In this document: in pieces, positions 1 through 12,344 of the stretch
Position numbering within the stretch: position 1 is the stretch's first letter
Layout of the letters: each line of letters begins with the position of its first letter
DNA from: Holothuria scabra
Taxonomy: Eukaryota; Echinodermata; Holothuroidea; Aspidochirotida; Holothuriidae
Length of the DNA: 64,000 nucleotides
NCBI GenBank assembly: GCA_037179385.1
Contig: CM074184.1
Span: 10,620,001 to 10,684,000 of the forward strand
Reading direction: 5' to 3'
Program-made: the position numbers and the translations under genes
The notes under the pieces: model-generated
Told to the model about the DNA's origin: nothing
Databases searched by the model: none
Seen by the model: the letters and a program-made list of their open reading frames with translations, nothing else

Positions 1-169
1 GAAATATTTCTGTTGCTGCCCTTCACTTGCTGTGTTTCCATTTGTAATTATGCATTAAAGGGAGAGTTTGGATTGTTTAATAAAAAAATTTAAGCAATTC
101 TCTTCAAAAGTAAAAGCTTTTATTGTTGTAACAAGTAACATTTTTTTATTTGACCTTCTCTCCCTACAG

Positions 170-3100
170 ATTTGAAACTGGTTTTGTCTTGTTGGATAGT
201 GTGCTACAGTGTCCTCATCTCATCATGTAAGTAATAGTATCATTGGCAGTTTCCTGGCAAGAATCAAGAATAATTGAAAGCTCCCAGTAAAATAACCTAA
301 AAAATTGTGTATTACTTACCTGAAAAAGCACTTAATTGAGCCAAGTTATATCTATATATCTTTATAAATCAGTCAGTGTCTCTGGTATTGTTGTTTGTGA
401 CATGGAATTTTAAGGCACTTTTTGTAACATTTGGTGTGGGTTATTTTGAAAAGAAAGATCTTCAAAATGACACACCCATAATTTCTATGATTCCTACAGC
501 TCTTTATCGCTGCCTAAACTCTGGGCCAGTCTTATTGAAGTTTGTAACAAACAAGTCGGTCATCCCAGGTTAAAGTCAGTCAGACTGCTTCTTAGAATTC
601 TGCAATACATTTCATGGTAAGAGCTCTTTTCTTCTTGTGTATTTGAATTTGGTTTGCACTTTATTTTCAAATAAGGTGGGATTTTATTGTTGTTGTTGGT
701 TTCTTCCCTTTTTTACAGAACTCTGACCTGTAACACAGAGATGCCCAACGGGGAGTATAAACATTGGAGTGAAAACAACTGATTGCACTGTGACCGTTTG
801 GGAACACTTTACACTTAATGCTGGAATGAAAACAATCCTTGCACTGCACTGTGTGCAGAATATGTTCCATGCATTTGTTTGTGCTCCAGCACATTGTTGT
901 CATAGAGAAGTAATACTTAACTGACCAACATCAAATAGTATGATTGTCTAGAAGTTACAAAGAAGTGGTCAATTCATTGAAAAAGATCTTATGAATGACT
1001 ACTTTTCCTGGAGTTGTGAAATAAAACTCTCAAGTTTCTTGTATTTTTGCTCGTGAATGAAGGAATATATCTTGTATCAATCAGCAATCTACCTTTGAAC
1101 AGAACTGTGATCATTGTCTTCCCTGAGCCTGACTGTCATTGTGACTCAGATTATTTAACCATATACCATGAATAATAAAAAGTCATGCTTTTTTTTGTAC
1201 TGCCATAGAATTCCCAGTTTGACTTGCCTACGGATTCTTCTACCATAATGGATCACACTGTTAATTATGAAACATTTTTTCTTTCAGTGAGGAAAAGTAC
1301 AGAGATGCAAGGCCGGAGTCTGGTAGTGATGATAGCCTATCTATAGATCTTACTTTGTTGAAACCACTCTGGTTACTACTCAATCAAATGAATAATCAAC
1401 TTTCAGAAGATACAACTACTTGCCAAAGTATTCACGCTTCACACAGCGCCCTCACAGAACTGTTCTTTTTTGTAGAAAATCTTGTAAAGGTGAGTAAACC
1501 TTTCCTGTCCTGTTGAGGATATTTGCCGTAAGAGACGAGAGGATTTAATGTATGTGATGTATACTTTTGGTGATGACATCACATGATCACTATTTTTAAG
1601 GGTCTTTTGATGTGAAAATGACAAAGTTGGATATTTGATGTAAAACAACTTTGAAAACCTATCAATAGGCGCAATTCCTTTCACAATATATCAAATTGAT
1701 CAATTCACAATATAATTCCTGATCAGAATTTAATCATGCACAAACATGAGCTATATGCATATCTTGTGATGTTGAAAGAGGGACATGTCATATATGTCTA
1801 ATATTATCCTTAATCTTTACTATCTTCATATCAAGGACAGATGTAACATTAGGATGTCCTTAGGGTTTTACATTGGGAGGATAAATTGTTTCCTTGAAAA
1901 CCATCAGTATTAATTACCAAACCATAAACTATCTGATGATTAATTTAGAGACAATATGAGTGTAACAAAAGAAATGTCAACACTTTCTAACACTTGTTAT
2001 AATCATTTTTGTATTGGCAACAAGTTGCGCCAGAAACATTCAACCTTGAAGAAGTATATCTCAAGAATGTTAAAACAATTGCAATGGATTTTTGTTTGTG
2101 AAATTTTACTCTTTAGCTGACAAGTAAACCCCGAGCACATTTTTGGCATGTCACTATTCCTTTAATGTAGAACTTTTGGTGTGACATGAAGCTTGCCGAG
2201 ATTTCATTGCTTTTGTAAAGAAACCTGCAAGACAGGAAATTTACTGTGCCTACCTCCTAATTAACATATGTAATTCCACCTTAATAGCAGTAAGTCACTG
2301 GTAAGCTTTTTGCAGCACTGTTGACAATACAGCCTGGTCCTCTTTCTACATCTTTAAATTGTTCATAAATATAACAAAGTTAGTCAAGGCCCACAATGCT
2401 TCATCTTTGTCTGTTGTGTGATTGAGAGACTTGAAGAGATGTTGTCTTAGAAATATATTTTTGTAATAAGTATTTTTTTAATTGGTTGCAGGCCAAGAAT
2501 CTTGTTGACACTTATATAGAAGCCCTGATTGATGAGGAAGAGATTGCAGCTAGTATTAGACAGGTAAGTCAACTGTAAGACAGTTGTAGATTAGGGAAAT
2601 AAAGGGAACTGATCGTAGAAAGATTGAACTGATGTTACAGCAGATTGGTGAATGTGCCCTTGTCAAGGGGTGCATATGCCCATGTCAGAGGGTACAGGTG
2701 CCCCTGTTGGGTACAGTTGTCCCTTTTTTTTTTGAAATTTCAGCGTAAATATGGATTATCTTTTCTGATACGAATTCAATATCTGGAGATATCTTGGTCC
2801 TCCCCTCCCCTTTTTCCAAATATCATGCACCTCCCTCTCCCCATCTAGTTGAAATCTTGTTTCAAAGTAAGCTTTGTTTAGCATGGCAGTTGTGTGAACA
2901 TACTCGCCGTGATTTTGCGATCTACTTCATTATTTATGTTGTCACTGGCATTTTGGCCCCTTTCTTTATCAGATCCCATGTGTTCATGAAGGAATGTTTC
3001 AATTTTCTTTTTTTTCAACAACAGAATGTTTTGTTAATTGTTGTTACCCTTTTGTTAGGTTTCATGTTTCCTTGGTAACTTGCTATTTGACAACAGACTT

Positions 3101-3527
3101 AAGAAGTAATGGCATTTTTCCTGTTTTCTTTTTGTGTCACTGAAGGGATTGTGCAATGTTGCTGCTGTCGGCAGAGCTATAGGTATTCCCAACAAAGCAA
3201 CCCAACTGTTGGATAAAGAAGAGAACACACAGAAAACACCACAGACTAGTCCAAGGTAAAGGATCATTGTTTACTTCTGGTATTTAAAACTAGTCTGTCA
3301 GTACAGTTTGAAAAAAGCAACAGCAACATTTGAACTACGTATCTTGCATATGTGATAAATTAAATTGCATTGCAATTATTTTCTTTGTTTCTTTATAAAT
3401 GCATGAGTAAATATGAGTATCTTTACCTCATAGTACAAGAAGTGAATTGGTGGAACTTGAATGTGTCCTTGCAGTTAAGGACTTCTTCCAAGCTATAGAC
3501 AATCAGATCAGTCAAGGGATGGTCTGA
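170..3527 (+). CDS. 3' part of a helical (HEAT/ARM-like) protein gene, six exons, 5' end outside window
   Basis: Exons are 170-226, 500-616, 1288-1489, 2492-2563, 3146-3255 and 3434-3527. All borders are AG/GT and the phases join without a stop, giving about 217 C-terminal residues. The product is leucine-rich and helical (for example LPKLWASLIEVCNKQ, then VRLLLRILQYIS), which suggests HEAT/ARM-type repeats. An acidic stretch, EALIDEEEIAAS, follows, then a short polar linker rich in T, S and P before the C-terminus. I do not recognise the family; a meiosis-inhibitor-1-like or other HEAT-repeat scaffold is possible but unproven. The stop TGA is at 3525-3527. The last codons, from about 3493, lie in the terminal repeat of a MITE (3493-3742), so the C-terminal 11 residues AIDNQISQGMV are transposon-derived. 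The first downstream AATAAA (3668-3673) is in the same MITE. Exon structure is well supported; identity is not. Confidence 0.75.
2648..2728. repeat. Short tandem repeat in intron 4 of the first gene
   Basis: Three to four degenerate copies of a unit of roughly 22-25 bp with the core TGCCCATGTCAGGGGT lie just after the exon ending at 2563. It looks like a minisatellite with no coding potential. Confidence 0.5.
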
Positions 3528-3742
3528 TTTAGTCGGACATAACTGGGGTCCATCAGCTTTAGTCTTTCAAATTCTTTGCTAATTGGCAACAAGGGTGATT
3601 GTACACTAAATCAACCTTTAATTCCCTCCATTTCCATGAATATAAGGGTTTAGAATTGCTTAGAGACAATAAAATCAAGAAGATCAAAGGTTAATGGACC
3701 CCACTAATGGCTGATTTCACTCGCTACTCGGATTAGTCCATA
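3493..3742 (-). mobile_element. MITE family A, reverse-oriented copy that supplies the C-terminus of the first gene
   Basis: The left end reads CTATAGACAATCAGATCAG. Read as reverse complement, the whole stretch aligns with the copies at 3852-4112, 33770-34036 and 36418-36682. Shared blocks include GATGGTCTGATTT, CTGGGGTCCATCAG and GGACCCCACTAATGGCT. Terminal inverted repeats of about 12 bp (TATAGACGAATC, degraded here) fit a small non-autonomous DNA transposon. The element contains the stop codon and an AATAAA (3668-3673) of the upstream gene. Confidence 0.8.
3668..3673 (+). promoter_or_regulatory. Candidate polyadenylation signal AATAAA of the first gene
   Basis: This is the first AATAAA after the stop codon at 3525-3527, about 140 bp downstream. 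It lies inside the reverse-oriented MITE A copy. Use in vivo is inferred. Confidence 0.4.
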
Positions 3743-3744
3743 CC

Positions 3745-4181
3745 AGAGGTTTAGTCTAGTGATGGAGGGGCACCCTCCTTTCTCTTAGAGGTCTGGGTTC
3801 GATTCCCACATGGAGTCATACAAAATACATTAAAAAAAGTGGAAGCTACTGCTATAGAGAAATCCGATTAGTGCTTGTGTTTAGTGACTGTAGGCAGCCA
3901 TTAAAGGGGTTCATCAGCCTTAAATAGTCTTCATTAATTGTCTACATAAATTTCACACCCTCATATTCAGTGACATTGAGGAACTTGAGATACAATTCAG
4001 TGTACAACCGTACATGATACTGGTTAGCAAGGGAATTGAAAGACTAAAGGTAATGGACCCCAGGAAAGTTCATCAGACCATCACTTGACTCTCCAAATTC
4101 GTCTCTTGTGTTTAATTGCTTCACACAAGCAATGGAGTAGGGAAAGCAATTCAATTAGCCACAGTAGGACAAATGGCAATT
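3745..4181 (+). mobile_element. tRNA-derived SINE split by a MITE
   Basis: The head carries an A-box-like stretch (TTTAGTCTAGTGATGG) and a perfect B box (GGTTCGATTCCCA). It is followed by a body, AGTCATACAAAATACATT, that resembles the SINE copies at 41060 and 53716. The body is interrupted at about 3852 by a MITE A copy and resumes at about 4112 with ACAAGCAATGGAGTAGG, which is also found in the 41060 copy. It is a degenerate tRNA head, not a functional tRNA gene. Confidence 0.7.
3852..4112 (+). mobile_element. MITE family A, forward copy inserted into the SINE
   Basis: It runs from CTATAGAGAAATCCGATTAG to AAATTCGTCTC, about 260 bp. Blocks shared with the 33770 and 36418 copies include GCTTGTGTTTAGTGACTGTAG, CAGTGTACAACC and ATCAGACCATCACTTGACT (each quoted in part). 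It separates the two halves of the SINE, so it inserted later. Confidence 0.75.
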
Positions 4182-4331
4182 GACCTATTTCCAAATAGCA
4201 ATTACAATGAATTGTGGGATAGAGTTTTGGGTGTACGTCAATTTTCACCACAGTAAAATGCCATTGACAAAAATGCCAAACACCAAAACTCTGTCCCACA
4301 ATCCTTTGTACTTGCTATTTGGAAATAGGTC
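4182..4331. mobile_element. 150-bp palindromic MITE with about 52-bp terminal inverted repeats
   Basis: The left arm begins GACCTATTTCCAAATAGCAA. The right arm is its reverse complement, ending TTGCTATTTGGAAATAGGTC. The arms match at about nine of ten positions over some 52 bp, around a short centre. The transcript could fold into a long hairpin. Confidence 0.8.
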
Positions 4332-7300
4332 TATGGGCACTACATAAAACACAAAAGGTTAGAAATTGAGGCTTAAACTTTAAACCAAACCAAGCATGGT
4401 CTGACTTTTATTGTTAGTTCCTGGTAGCCATTTTAATGGCTAATTGCCTACTAATTTCACTACATCGAAATAAAATGTTTTGTTTGTCTGCGTTAAACCA
4501 CCTTGTGCAGTGAAGCACATCTCTTTGTCTTAGAGATGAAGATAATTACAGCTTCAATGTAGGCAACTTACTGACCTTGCAATACATCATTTTTTTTTTA
4601 ATTCTTTTCCAACAATAACCAGCTTTGTTTAAAATATATATAATTACCTGGTCCAGATGTTTTTTATCAGAAAAGAAAACTTGAAACCTTTTAGTTGTAA
4701 ATTTGTTGAAGCTTTAAATGCTGTTCATATATGAACTATCAAGCACGCATTCACCTTGTGAGGTTTGAGGTTATCATGAATGTGTCTTAGTTACAAAAGT
4801 TTGAAAGGTTACTAATTTGCAAATAGTTTTCTTCAACTTCTTTACAAGTTCTCTTTTTCTATCATGGTTCACTCAGCCAAACCTCTTTTAACTGGTCAAA
4901 ACTATTTCTTTACAATTTATACTGTAGGACGTAACAGAGACTCTGATATCCGTGGAAGATGGAATGAGTCTGTAGAGGCAGGAAGATAAAAAGTTGATGC
5001 AACTGGAAATGGCCAGGATTGTTGAAGTATTGACAATGGACAATAATTCATTTAGAAAAATGATGCAATGAATCAAAACCTGTAAGAAACCATTCCAATG
5101 TTTTGATTATAGTTGAATCATTTTCAACTGTTAATGAATCTTTCCAACGTGTACTGGACTCTCACTATTATGCAAGTTTAGACCCTTCTGGAGTAATATG
5201 CTGGCACGGTTGTCCAGCCATATCCTCTTCGACCATTAGGATTAATGCGACGCAGTTTTAGCAGGTTACTAACAAATAAGTTGCAGCTGGATGATTGAAC
5301 CTTTTGTAGGTTGTAAAAAATATGCAATACATTTGATTTTATATGTTAAAATAGCCAGCAAACAGGCATTAATATTTCATGTGATATTACTATACTGAAA
5401 GACCACTTGAACCCAAGCTCTGGGTATTTGCTAAGCATGCATAATTCTACAAAGTAATACAAGCTAGTTAGGCAAGTTATGTTGTTTGCTAATTGATGTT
5501 TTCAAATGAAACTTTATCAACTGGGTGAGTGATTATGTTAGAAAGTTTAGGTCAAATTTGGGGGAAAGTTATGCCAGTAAGTGGAGCTTTAGTTATGCCT
5601 GAGCTTAGCCACAGAACTGGACCCTGCCCAAGATTTACTTGGATAGTCACACCGTAGAATGTTATTATGCTCAATGAATAGAAAGACATCATATTCTGTT
5701 CATTAACCATTCTTTCAGGGTGAGCAGTGTAAATGCAAAATGAGTCAAATTTTTACCATTTCACATTTGAAAAAGGTCAAAATTGACCCTTTGTGCATAG
5801 TGGTGGGGTGGGTGGGGGGTATGAGTCCCTTTAAAGCCCCTTTACTTAAGACCAATTTTTTGCTGATTTCGACTCTGAGATCTAAAATCTGTAGAACATA
5901 TTGCTGCATATTCTGCTACCTCAGGGACCTGCTTAAAACAGTGTGGTATATATTTAACTACTGTTCAAGAGACATCTCTCATAAGTCAAGACTACTGTGC
6001 ATAATGTGTGCAGTTGCTTGTGCTGTCATTTACAACATTGTTCCTTAGCACTGGATTCTTTTCTGCTGTGGAGCTTTAGAATATTATCACACATAAACAG
6101 CATTTTTTGAAGTCAGTAATGTCAGCTGTTCAGTTTAGAGACATTGTACCAACACTGTTAAAAGAAAAGATGACAAAAATAGTATTTACACTACGTCCAA
6201 TAAAGGTAATTGGTCCAACATTACTAGTGACTACAACATTACACATCCTTAACTTCAAAACTATTCAGGCATAGGTGAGGTTTTTAACCAGCAGACCAGG
6301 AGAGATCAAACTGGGGGGGGGGAGTTGAATCCTATCATCAAAATGTCGTTTCATGCATTGGATTTAAATCTTGTCATGATATGTTATGAAAGACAGTAAA
6401 ATATCAAAGGCTTGCCTTAGGGTTAAGTACAATGTTCAGTGACTTCATAATGAGGCTTGCTTGGTCATAGTCAATAGATTGGTACATTTTTACATCAAGA
6501 TGTTATTTCACAACACATCTGAAGAAATATATGTAGCAATATGCATTCTGGAGATGACGAATGTTGGCGATATTGTGATTTAAAATACCCCTCCCTTACC
6601 ACCTATTTACACATGTACCCACAACTAGACCCTGGTTAACTAATACCATGGTGAAGGAGAGTGCCCCCCATGAGAGGGTGGCCTTCCATTCCTCTTCCTG
6701 CTTTCATGTTAAGAAGGGAAGACAAACCAGTAAGCCACAACTGCAAAAAGACTGTGGCTGGGCCAACCTGACTGGCATCAGTTGGTTAAAGATTGAGCCA
6801 TAAAACCTCATTTCACTTACAACATATGTAAATAAGGAGATTAGTATGTGGGCTGCAGATTCCCAAAGTAGGGTTTTTTACTGAATTTGTTAGTAGTGTT
6901 CATTGAAAGTCTTGAGAAGTTAGCTGCTCCTCTGCATTGTGTATTTTCATATCATTCTGGGTACAGTAATAGCAATTATGTTCTTTTACTTTTGTACTAG
7001 CACATACCTTTTCTAGGAACTATCTTTTATTGTTAAAAATTTCAAAGCAGCTGCAAATACTTTATCATTGTAAATAGCGTTATATTTGTTCACGTTTCGA
7101 CTCCGTCAAACTTTAAACCATGGTTTAACCAAAAAATATTGCAACAAGTTTTATTGTGATGGAAGTTCATTTTAACAGTTTATTTGGCAAGACTCACTTA
7201 AAGTATTGATGAAGAAATGTTTTCACTGGAGACCATTTAACAGTTTCTTTTTTGAGAAAACTTTTGTTTGAAGTCTTCAAAAATGAAAAGAATAAAAAGG

Positions 7301-9239
7301 TATTTTCAAGATGTTTCAATTCTTGCTAAATTGTAAGCATATTAGGGATGTGCTGTTAGATGTAGTTGCCTGAAATATGTTCTTTGAATTCTAGTAGTTC
7401 CCAGCAGTAATCTCTTTATTTTGCTATGCATGAATATTCAGCAATCTTTAAAGGTAAGTAGAATAATGCCCTTCTCTGCACTTGGTTTTGCTGTAAAACC
7501 CAAAGTTGCTTATTAATGTATACATAAGATTTTCTGTGAAACCGTGGCATCCTAAATAGCTCAGTAGAAACCTTCATTGTGTAATTGTGTATTAGGTATG
7601 GAATAGGACTGAAGAGGAGGTTATTTTACATATGAACACCCTCTTGGGTTTGCAAATGCAAATATAGCAGCGTCCATCCAAAGCGAAAACAAGGGGCTAT
7701 ACAGTAATCTGTGTAAAGCAATGTAGCTCTGTATACAAAACCTGGACAGTGGTGATAAAGATATCAACAAGCTAGAATACATGGATGAGAAAAAGTAAAA
7801 ATTATTCTTTAGAATTTGATTCCAAAGATAATTTAAAAAAATTGGGCAATTCTATTGTGGAACTTATTATTTGCAAAACCTGTACATACATACCATGGTT
7901 AAGGAAAACAATACTTCGGTATGGAGGGATGGCAAAAGGGTTAAATATAGATGGAAATATTGTCTGCTTCATCTTGAAGATAACATTGGTATCTTTGTCA
8001 TTCCATTGACATTGTCATTACATTGTCAGTGACTAAAGTACCAAATTAATTTGCAAGTTTAGACATGCCAGAAGTTTGGAACCCAAATGGTTGGTTGGTT
8101 CATTGCATGTTTTACATGAGTAAACTCTGCAATTTTCAAAAGAATGCAAAATTGATCAACATTTGTCAGCAAAGTCAAGTATTGCACAACTGTTGCTTAT
8201 TTTCATGTAATTGTAGAGTTGGTTTGCTGCTGATCTGTGGCACAAAAAAGTCATTCAAACCATTATAACAGTTTATCGTAGTTGAAAGTTAGCTACCTAT
8301 TGGGCACCAAAGCATTATTGTTCAATGTAATCCTTTCGTTGGAGTACGTAGAGTCAGTGAGAATGAAGTAATACTAAGGTAGCTGTGAGAATGGAATAGC
8401 TTTAAATTCCTGGATTTTTTTTTTTCTACAGAGATTTTCTTTTCAAATTTAATTGAACTGGATCCACTAGAATTAGCATAAATGTAAGTTTCAGTTAAAA
8501 CTCATTTAATAACACATTCCTGATATATTTTGGTGGCCAAGAGTCTCACTAGCAGATCCAGGAAATAGGAAGCTAGTGCTGTGAGAATAAAGTTTGCACC
8601 AAAGAGAGTCAAATGTACCTAGCCTTAATAGAGGTTTGTTCTTTCTAAAGAAAACAAAACTTTTGATTCTTAAATGGTATTTGGTTTGCATACATACTAT
8701 GCAGCAACTTTTGGAGTCTTAAAAAATACAGAGGTGCCAAAAATGGGTGGAGTCTGAAGCTCATAAAACTCATTTCTGGATCCATGCCTGGATCTTTTTG
8801 TCTTCTAGTTCTTCAAGAATACAAACAAAGGTAGTCCTTATCTGAACTCGAATAGCAAAAGCTGTGAAAAAGATATGTTTGGTCTATTGTGACTTCCGTC
8901 TAGCAAACCTTCATTGTGGTGGGCAGCATGGCTTTCTTTCTTTCAAAGTTTGAAAAGCATGTTTGAGAAAATAAGTATTGCTATGGTCTCAGTATATCCA
9001 AGATTTTTTTTTACTCAGATACTAAGGTCTGTTTATATACATGTATACTGTTGTCACTTTAATATTGTATACTAAGTGACTTGAAAAGATATGTTTATGG
9101 ATAAAGTCAGTGATGATTACAAAACCTTGAAACAGTAGCACAAGTGTCACTCTTCTTTGTGGTCATGTATGAAAATGGTTTAGCAATTTTATTATCAATT
9201 CTTATGGGAGTAATTGTAAATGGTAAACCATTGTCGATG
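4332..9239. other. Intergenic DNA without a recognisable gene
   Basis: AT-rich non-coding sequence. Open frames here are short, lack credible splice partners and have no recognisable domains. The only element I can name is a degraded SINE at 6645-6815. Short poly-G runs occur near 5810 and 6314. Confidence 0.5.
6645..6815 (+). mobile_element. Degraded copy of the tRNA-derived SINE
   Basis: The tail block AAGCCACAACTGCAAAAAG, then CTGTGGCTGGGCC and GAGCCATAAAACC, matches the tail of the better SINE copy at 53716-53945. The tRNA-like head is badly decayed (GTGCCCCCCATGAGAGGG). Confidence 0.55.
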
Positions 9240-9350
9240 TAATTTAAGGTTTAACAGTGATGGAACATGCATTATTGTAGGTTAATGCACTATCAGGGTT
9301 AATGCACAAAGCACAGCTCCGGTATGTCCAGGGAAAGTATTAACTGTGTG
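9240..9350 (+). repeat. Direct repeat, copy 1
   Basis: Contains GGTTAATGCAC, AATGCACAAAGCACAGCTCC, TATGTCCAGGGAAAGTATTA. The same order of blocks recurs at 9500-9595, where the second copy is interrupted by a MITE and resumes at about 9783. Confidence 0.6.
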
Positions 9351-9499
9351 CTCATATATGAGAATTGCTAGCAATTTATCATCATTGTTAAACCCAGGAG
9401 CTGTCACTTTCAGTAACAGCTCCCTGTACCTTGGTAGATTCCTTCAGTTGCAAAACATGATGTAACTAATTGTACTCAGCAATGGACAGATTGTAATGA

Positions 9500-9800
9500 A
9501 ATGTTAAACAACAATGCATTACCCCTGGATAATGCATGATCAAGGTTAATGCAAGTAATGCACAAAGTGCTGCTCACGTATGTCCAGGAAAGTGGCGTAG
9601 CCATGGGGAGGGTTTGGGGGGGTTACAATCCCCCTTGACCCAACCTTGCAATGCAAAAATCACCTAAAATAGCAGTTTTTTCTCTCTATCCTTAGCCTTT
9701 CCCTGATATCGAGCCCAAACACCCCCCCCCCCCCCCACGACGCCAAAACCCTCCCCATGACACAATCCTGGCTACCTGCCTGGTCCAGGGAAAGTATCAA
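9500..9800 (+). repeat. Direct repeat, copy 2, interrupted by a MITE
   Basis: TAATGCACAAAGTGCTGCTC and TATGTCCAGGAAAG match copy 1 at 9240-9350. The sequence then breaks at about 9595 and resumes with GTCCAGGGAAAGTATCAACT at about 9783. Confidence 0.55.
9595..9782. mobile_element. MITE of about 190 bp with TIR and near target-site duplication
   Basis: The left end is TGGCGTAGCCATGGGGAGGG. The right end, reverse-complemented, contains GTAGCCAGGATTGTG and then TCATGGGGAGGGTTT. The flanks GTCCAGGAAAG (left) and GTCCAGGGAAAG (right) look like a duplication of about 10-12 bp. A poly-C tract lies in the centre. Confidence 0.6.
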
Positions 9801-10321
9801 CTGTCAAAAGTGCATCATTCTGTTTCAATGCCTATGTCCCGAGTTGTTTAGCTTTGATTTATTTTGATCTAAAAAACACAAGAGCTAAAAAGGCTCTTAT
9901 AAATATCCACATTAAAAACAGCATAACTCTTAGTAAAATGCATTAGCCTTATTGACATGAGGGTATTTATCCTTTACTCAAAAGTTCAGCATGGGGTATT
10001 GCATGGTTGCCTGTCCGTGATGGACCAACAGAAGTTGCGGATTGTCGCTAAGCTTGAATGATTGTGGAATGACGTGGGAATGTCAGTGTATTTCTAGTTG
10101 AACTGTATACATGTCGAGGGTCCATCTAGGACCCTTCAAATTTTTATCTAGTCCCACGTAATGCATTCAAAGTTTCATTGGAAGTGAGATACTTGAGGAA
10201 TAAGGAAAAACTTAATTAACTATTGCTTTCATGAAATCTGTCATGTGCTCTGTGACAATGAGTGGTCCACCATAGCAATATTCACAACAGCAAACAAAAG
10301 GTTTTTTCCTCCTTAACTGCA

Positions 10322-10528
10322 CTAGTCTTGGTCAAGACCCTAATACTAGTTAATAATACTGTAAAACATTTACTAATGTTTTTGAGTATGCCCTCTTTTA
10401 CCTTTAGAAATCATCAGCTCTGTATAAGCCTGAGAATTTCAGAAGGTAATAGAGAGCCATTTAAGAACAGTACGTGGTAAATGTTATACAGTATTATTGA
10501 CTAGTATTAGGGTCTTGACCAAGACTAG
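10322..10528. mobile_element. 207-bp MITE with 49-bp terminal inverted repeats
   Basis: The left arm 10322-10370 starts CTAGTCTTGGTCAAGACCCT. The right arm 10480-10528 is its reverse complement with two mismatches in 49. No obvious target-site duplication is seen. The single-stranded form would make a long hairpin with a loop of about 110 nt. Confidence 0.85.
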
Positions 10529-12344
10529 GAGACAGTGTATGATTATAGTGTTAGGGGAAGGGGAAGTTTAAGCAAAAATTCAGTTTTCATATGTGAAAGA
10601 GGAACTAAGTCTGCCTAGTGTGGTGAAACTTCCATTCAGATTTGACATGTATTTCCAGACATATCAGTAAATGAAGTTTGCAGATTTGTTTTTCACAGTG
10701 AACTTCAGGACAGCAGAGGTTATATCACTTGGTCATATTGACAAGGAATGGTTTGTTTCCATTTGTTTTTAGACTATTCTGCTGACCTTGAAGTTAATGA
10801 GAATGGAATGGCCTTGTAGGGAATGCAAAGTTTGTAAACTTCTCATGCCTCTTCAAACAATCACGTTCTGAGAACATGGAATTTTTGAGGAGAAAACTGG
10901 TTGTAAAGTTTAAAAAGGAAACTGCTCATTAATTGGAGAATATGACAACATATGTGCTTGCTTCAAGTTCACTTTTTGTTGAGAATGGGAGAACATTACC
11001 TGCTTATATCCTGAGAACCTGACATCAGATTTCAATAATGCCTAGAATAAGTGTAGTGATTGATCTTGGGTTGGTCAGTACCCGGAGTCGGTCACTTCGT
11101 ACAAAACGTATGGCACGTACACGATGGTCAACACATATTAACTGGCTGACTCAAGGTAACACAATGATACTTCTCTTACATATCAAAACTTGATTCAATG
11201 TTAAACCCTTCTTTTAAGTGACACATTTCCAATTAACTGGTAAAATCTGTTGTAAGCTTTTTCAAGTTTCACAGGTAGGACCCTCTGCACAAAGTAGTTT
11301 ATCCATCCCTCTGATCCCAAAGCCAGACCACGGCAGACTACAGGTGGATACTTTATGCCTGACATGAAAATTGAAAAGACACACAAGAAATCAAACAAGG
11401 TCAAAATTATCCATTCACTAATCCACTTTTATTCAAACAATCCACTCCAAAATCTGAGCTATTTTACAAAACTAATGTACAAAAATTTCATGAATTTTGT
11501 TTTCTATCAAATCTGTACACAAAACCTATCCACTGCTTAATTTCAGTCCTCACAAGAAAATATATCTGAGAATTAAAATTCATAGTCTAAAACAGAGAGA
11601 TTTATTCTACAGTATTATTTATTACTATAATGTAAGAAAATTTTTATCTGCCTTCTATTATATTACATTTTATAGTTTCATTCAGGTTGTATTTTTTTTG
11701 TTCCAATTTGATTAAGTTAATTTACATTGGCAACATAAAACTTGTCAAGACATTTGGTGCTGCTTTAAATAATGATTTCTGTCAACACTCAACTCTTATG
11801 AATACATCTAGGGACAAAAGAGGTCATAAATAGGGAAAACAGATAATAACCTGAAATACAGCTACAGCAAGAAAGGGAACAATGGGAACTGTTAAAGCAA
11901 TAAATATCCTTCCAACAGTAACAATCTGAGACAGGCAATAAGTAAGAAGATAATATTAACAAATTTTATATTTTAACATCCTCTCTACATCTCTCTCTTT
12001 CTCCCTATTCCCTCTGGACTTCCATAGTCACAACAATTAAAACTTGTGAGAAGTACGTAAAGGAGATCAAAAATTTCATATTTTATGGCACAAGCAAAAG
12101 TTGCCATAGCAACTGTATGAAATATGTCATCTTCTGTCTAATACAAAAATATATAATACAACAAAGGTGTTAATAACCAACCTTGCGAAATAGCCTGTCA
12201 ACCTCAAAATAAAGTGTGCAACAAGGTTTTCAAGTCCTACTTGTTGTGATGATGGAATCAGAACTCCCAGAGCTCAGTTAGGGTTGAGATTTGTGTCAAA
12301 CTAAAGACACTCTTGTATCAACTTTGTTATTAGATTTTTTGCCC
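10529..12344. other. Intergenic DNA, nothing recognised
   Basis: AT-rich sequence without credible exons. A locally CpG-richer patch near 11070-11140 includes ACTTCGTACAAAACGTATGG but shows no gene signature. Confidence 0.4.

Noticed and set aside
3750..3820. A tRNA gene with a perfect B box
   Set aside because: The acceptor and anticodon stems do not pair properly and the same head with the same body recurs at 41060 and 53716, so it is a SINE.
9720..9738. Poly-C/poly-G tracts, also near 15787, 15980, 30095, 38196, 39109, 45497 and 50262
   Set aside because: Mononucleotide runs scattered through introns and repeats; no pattern beyond low complexity.
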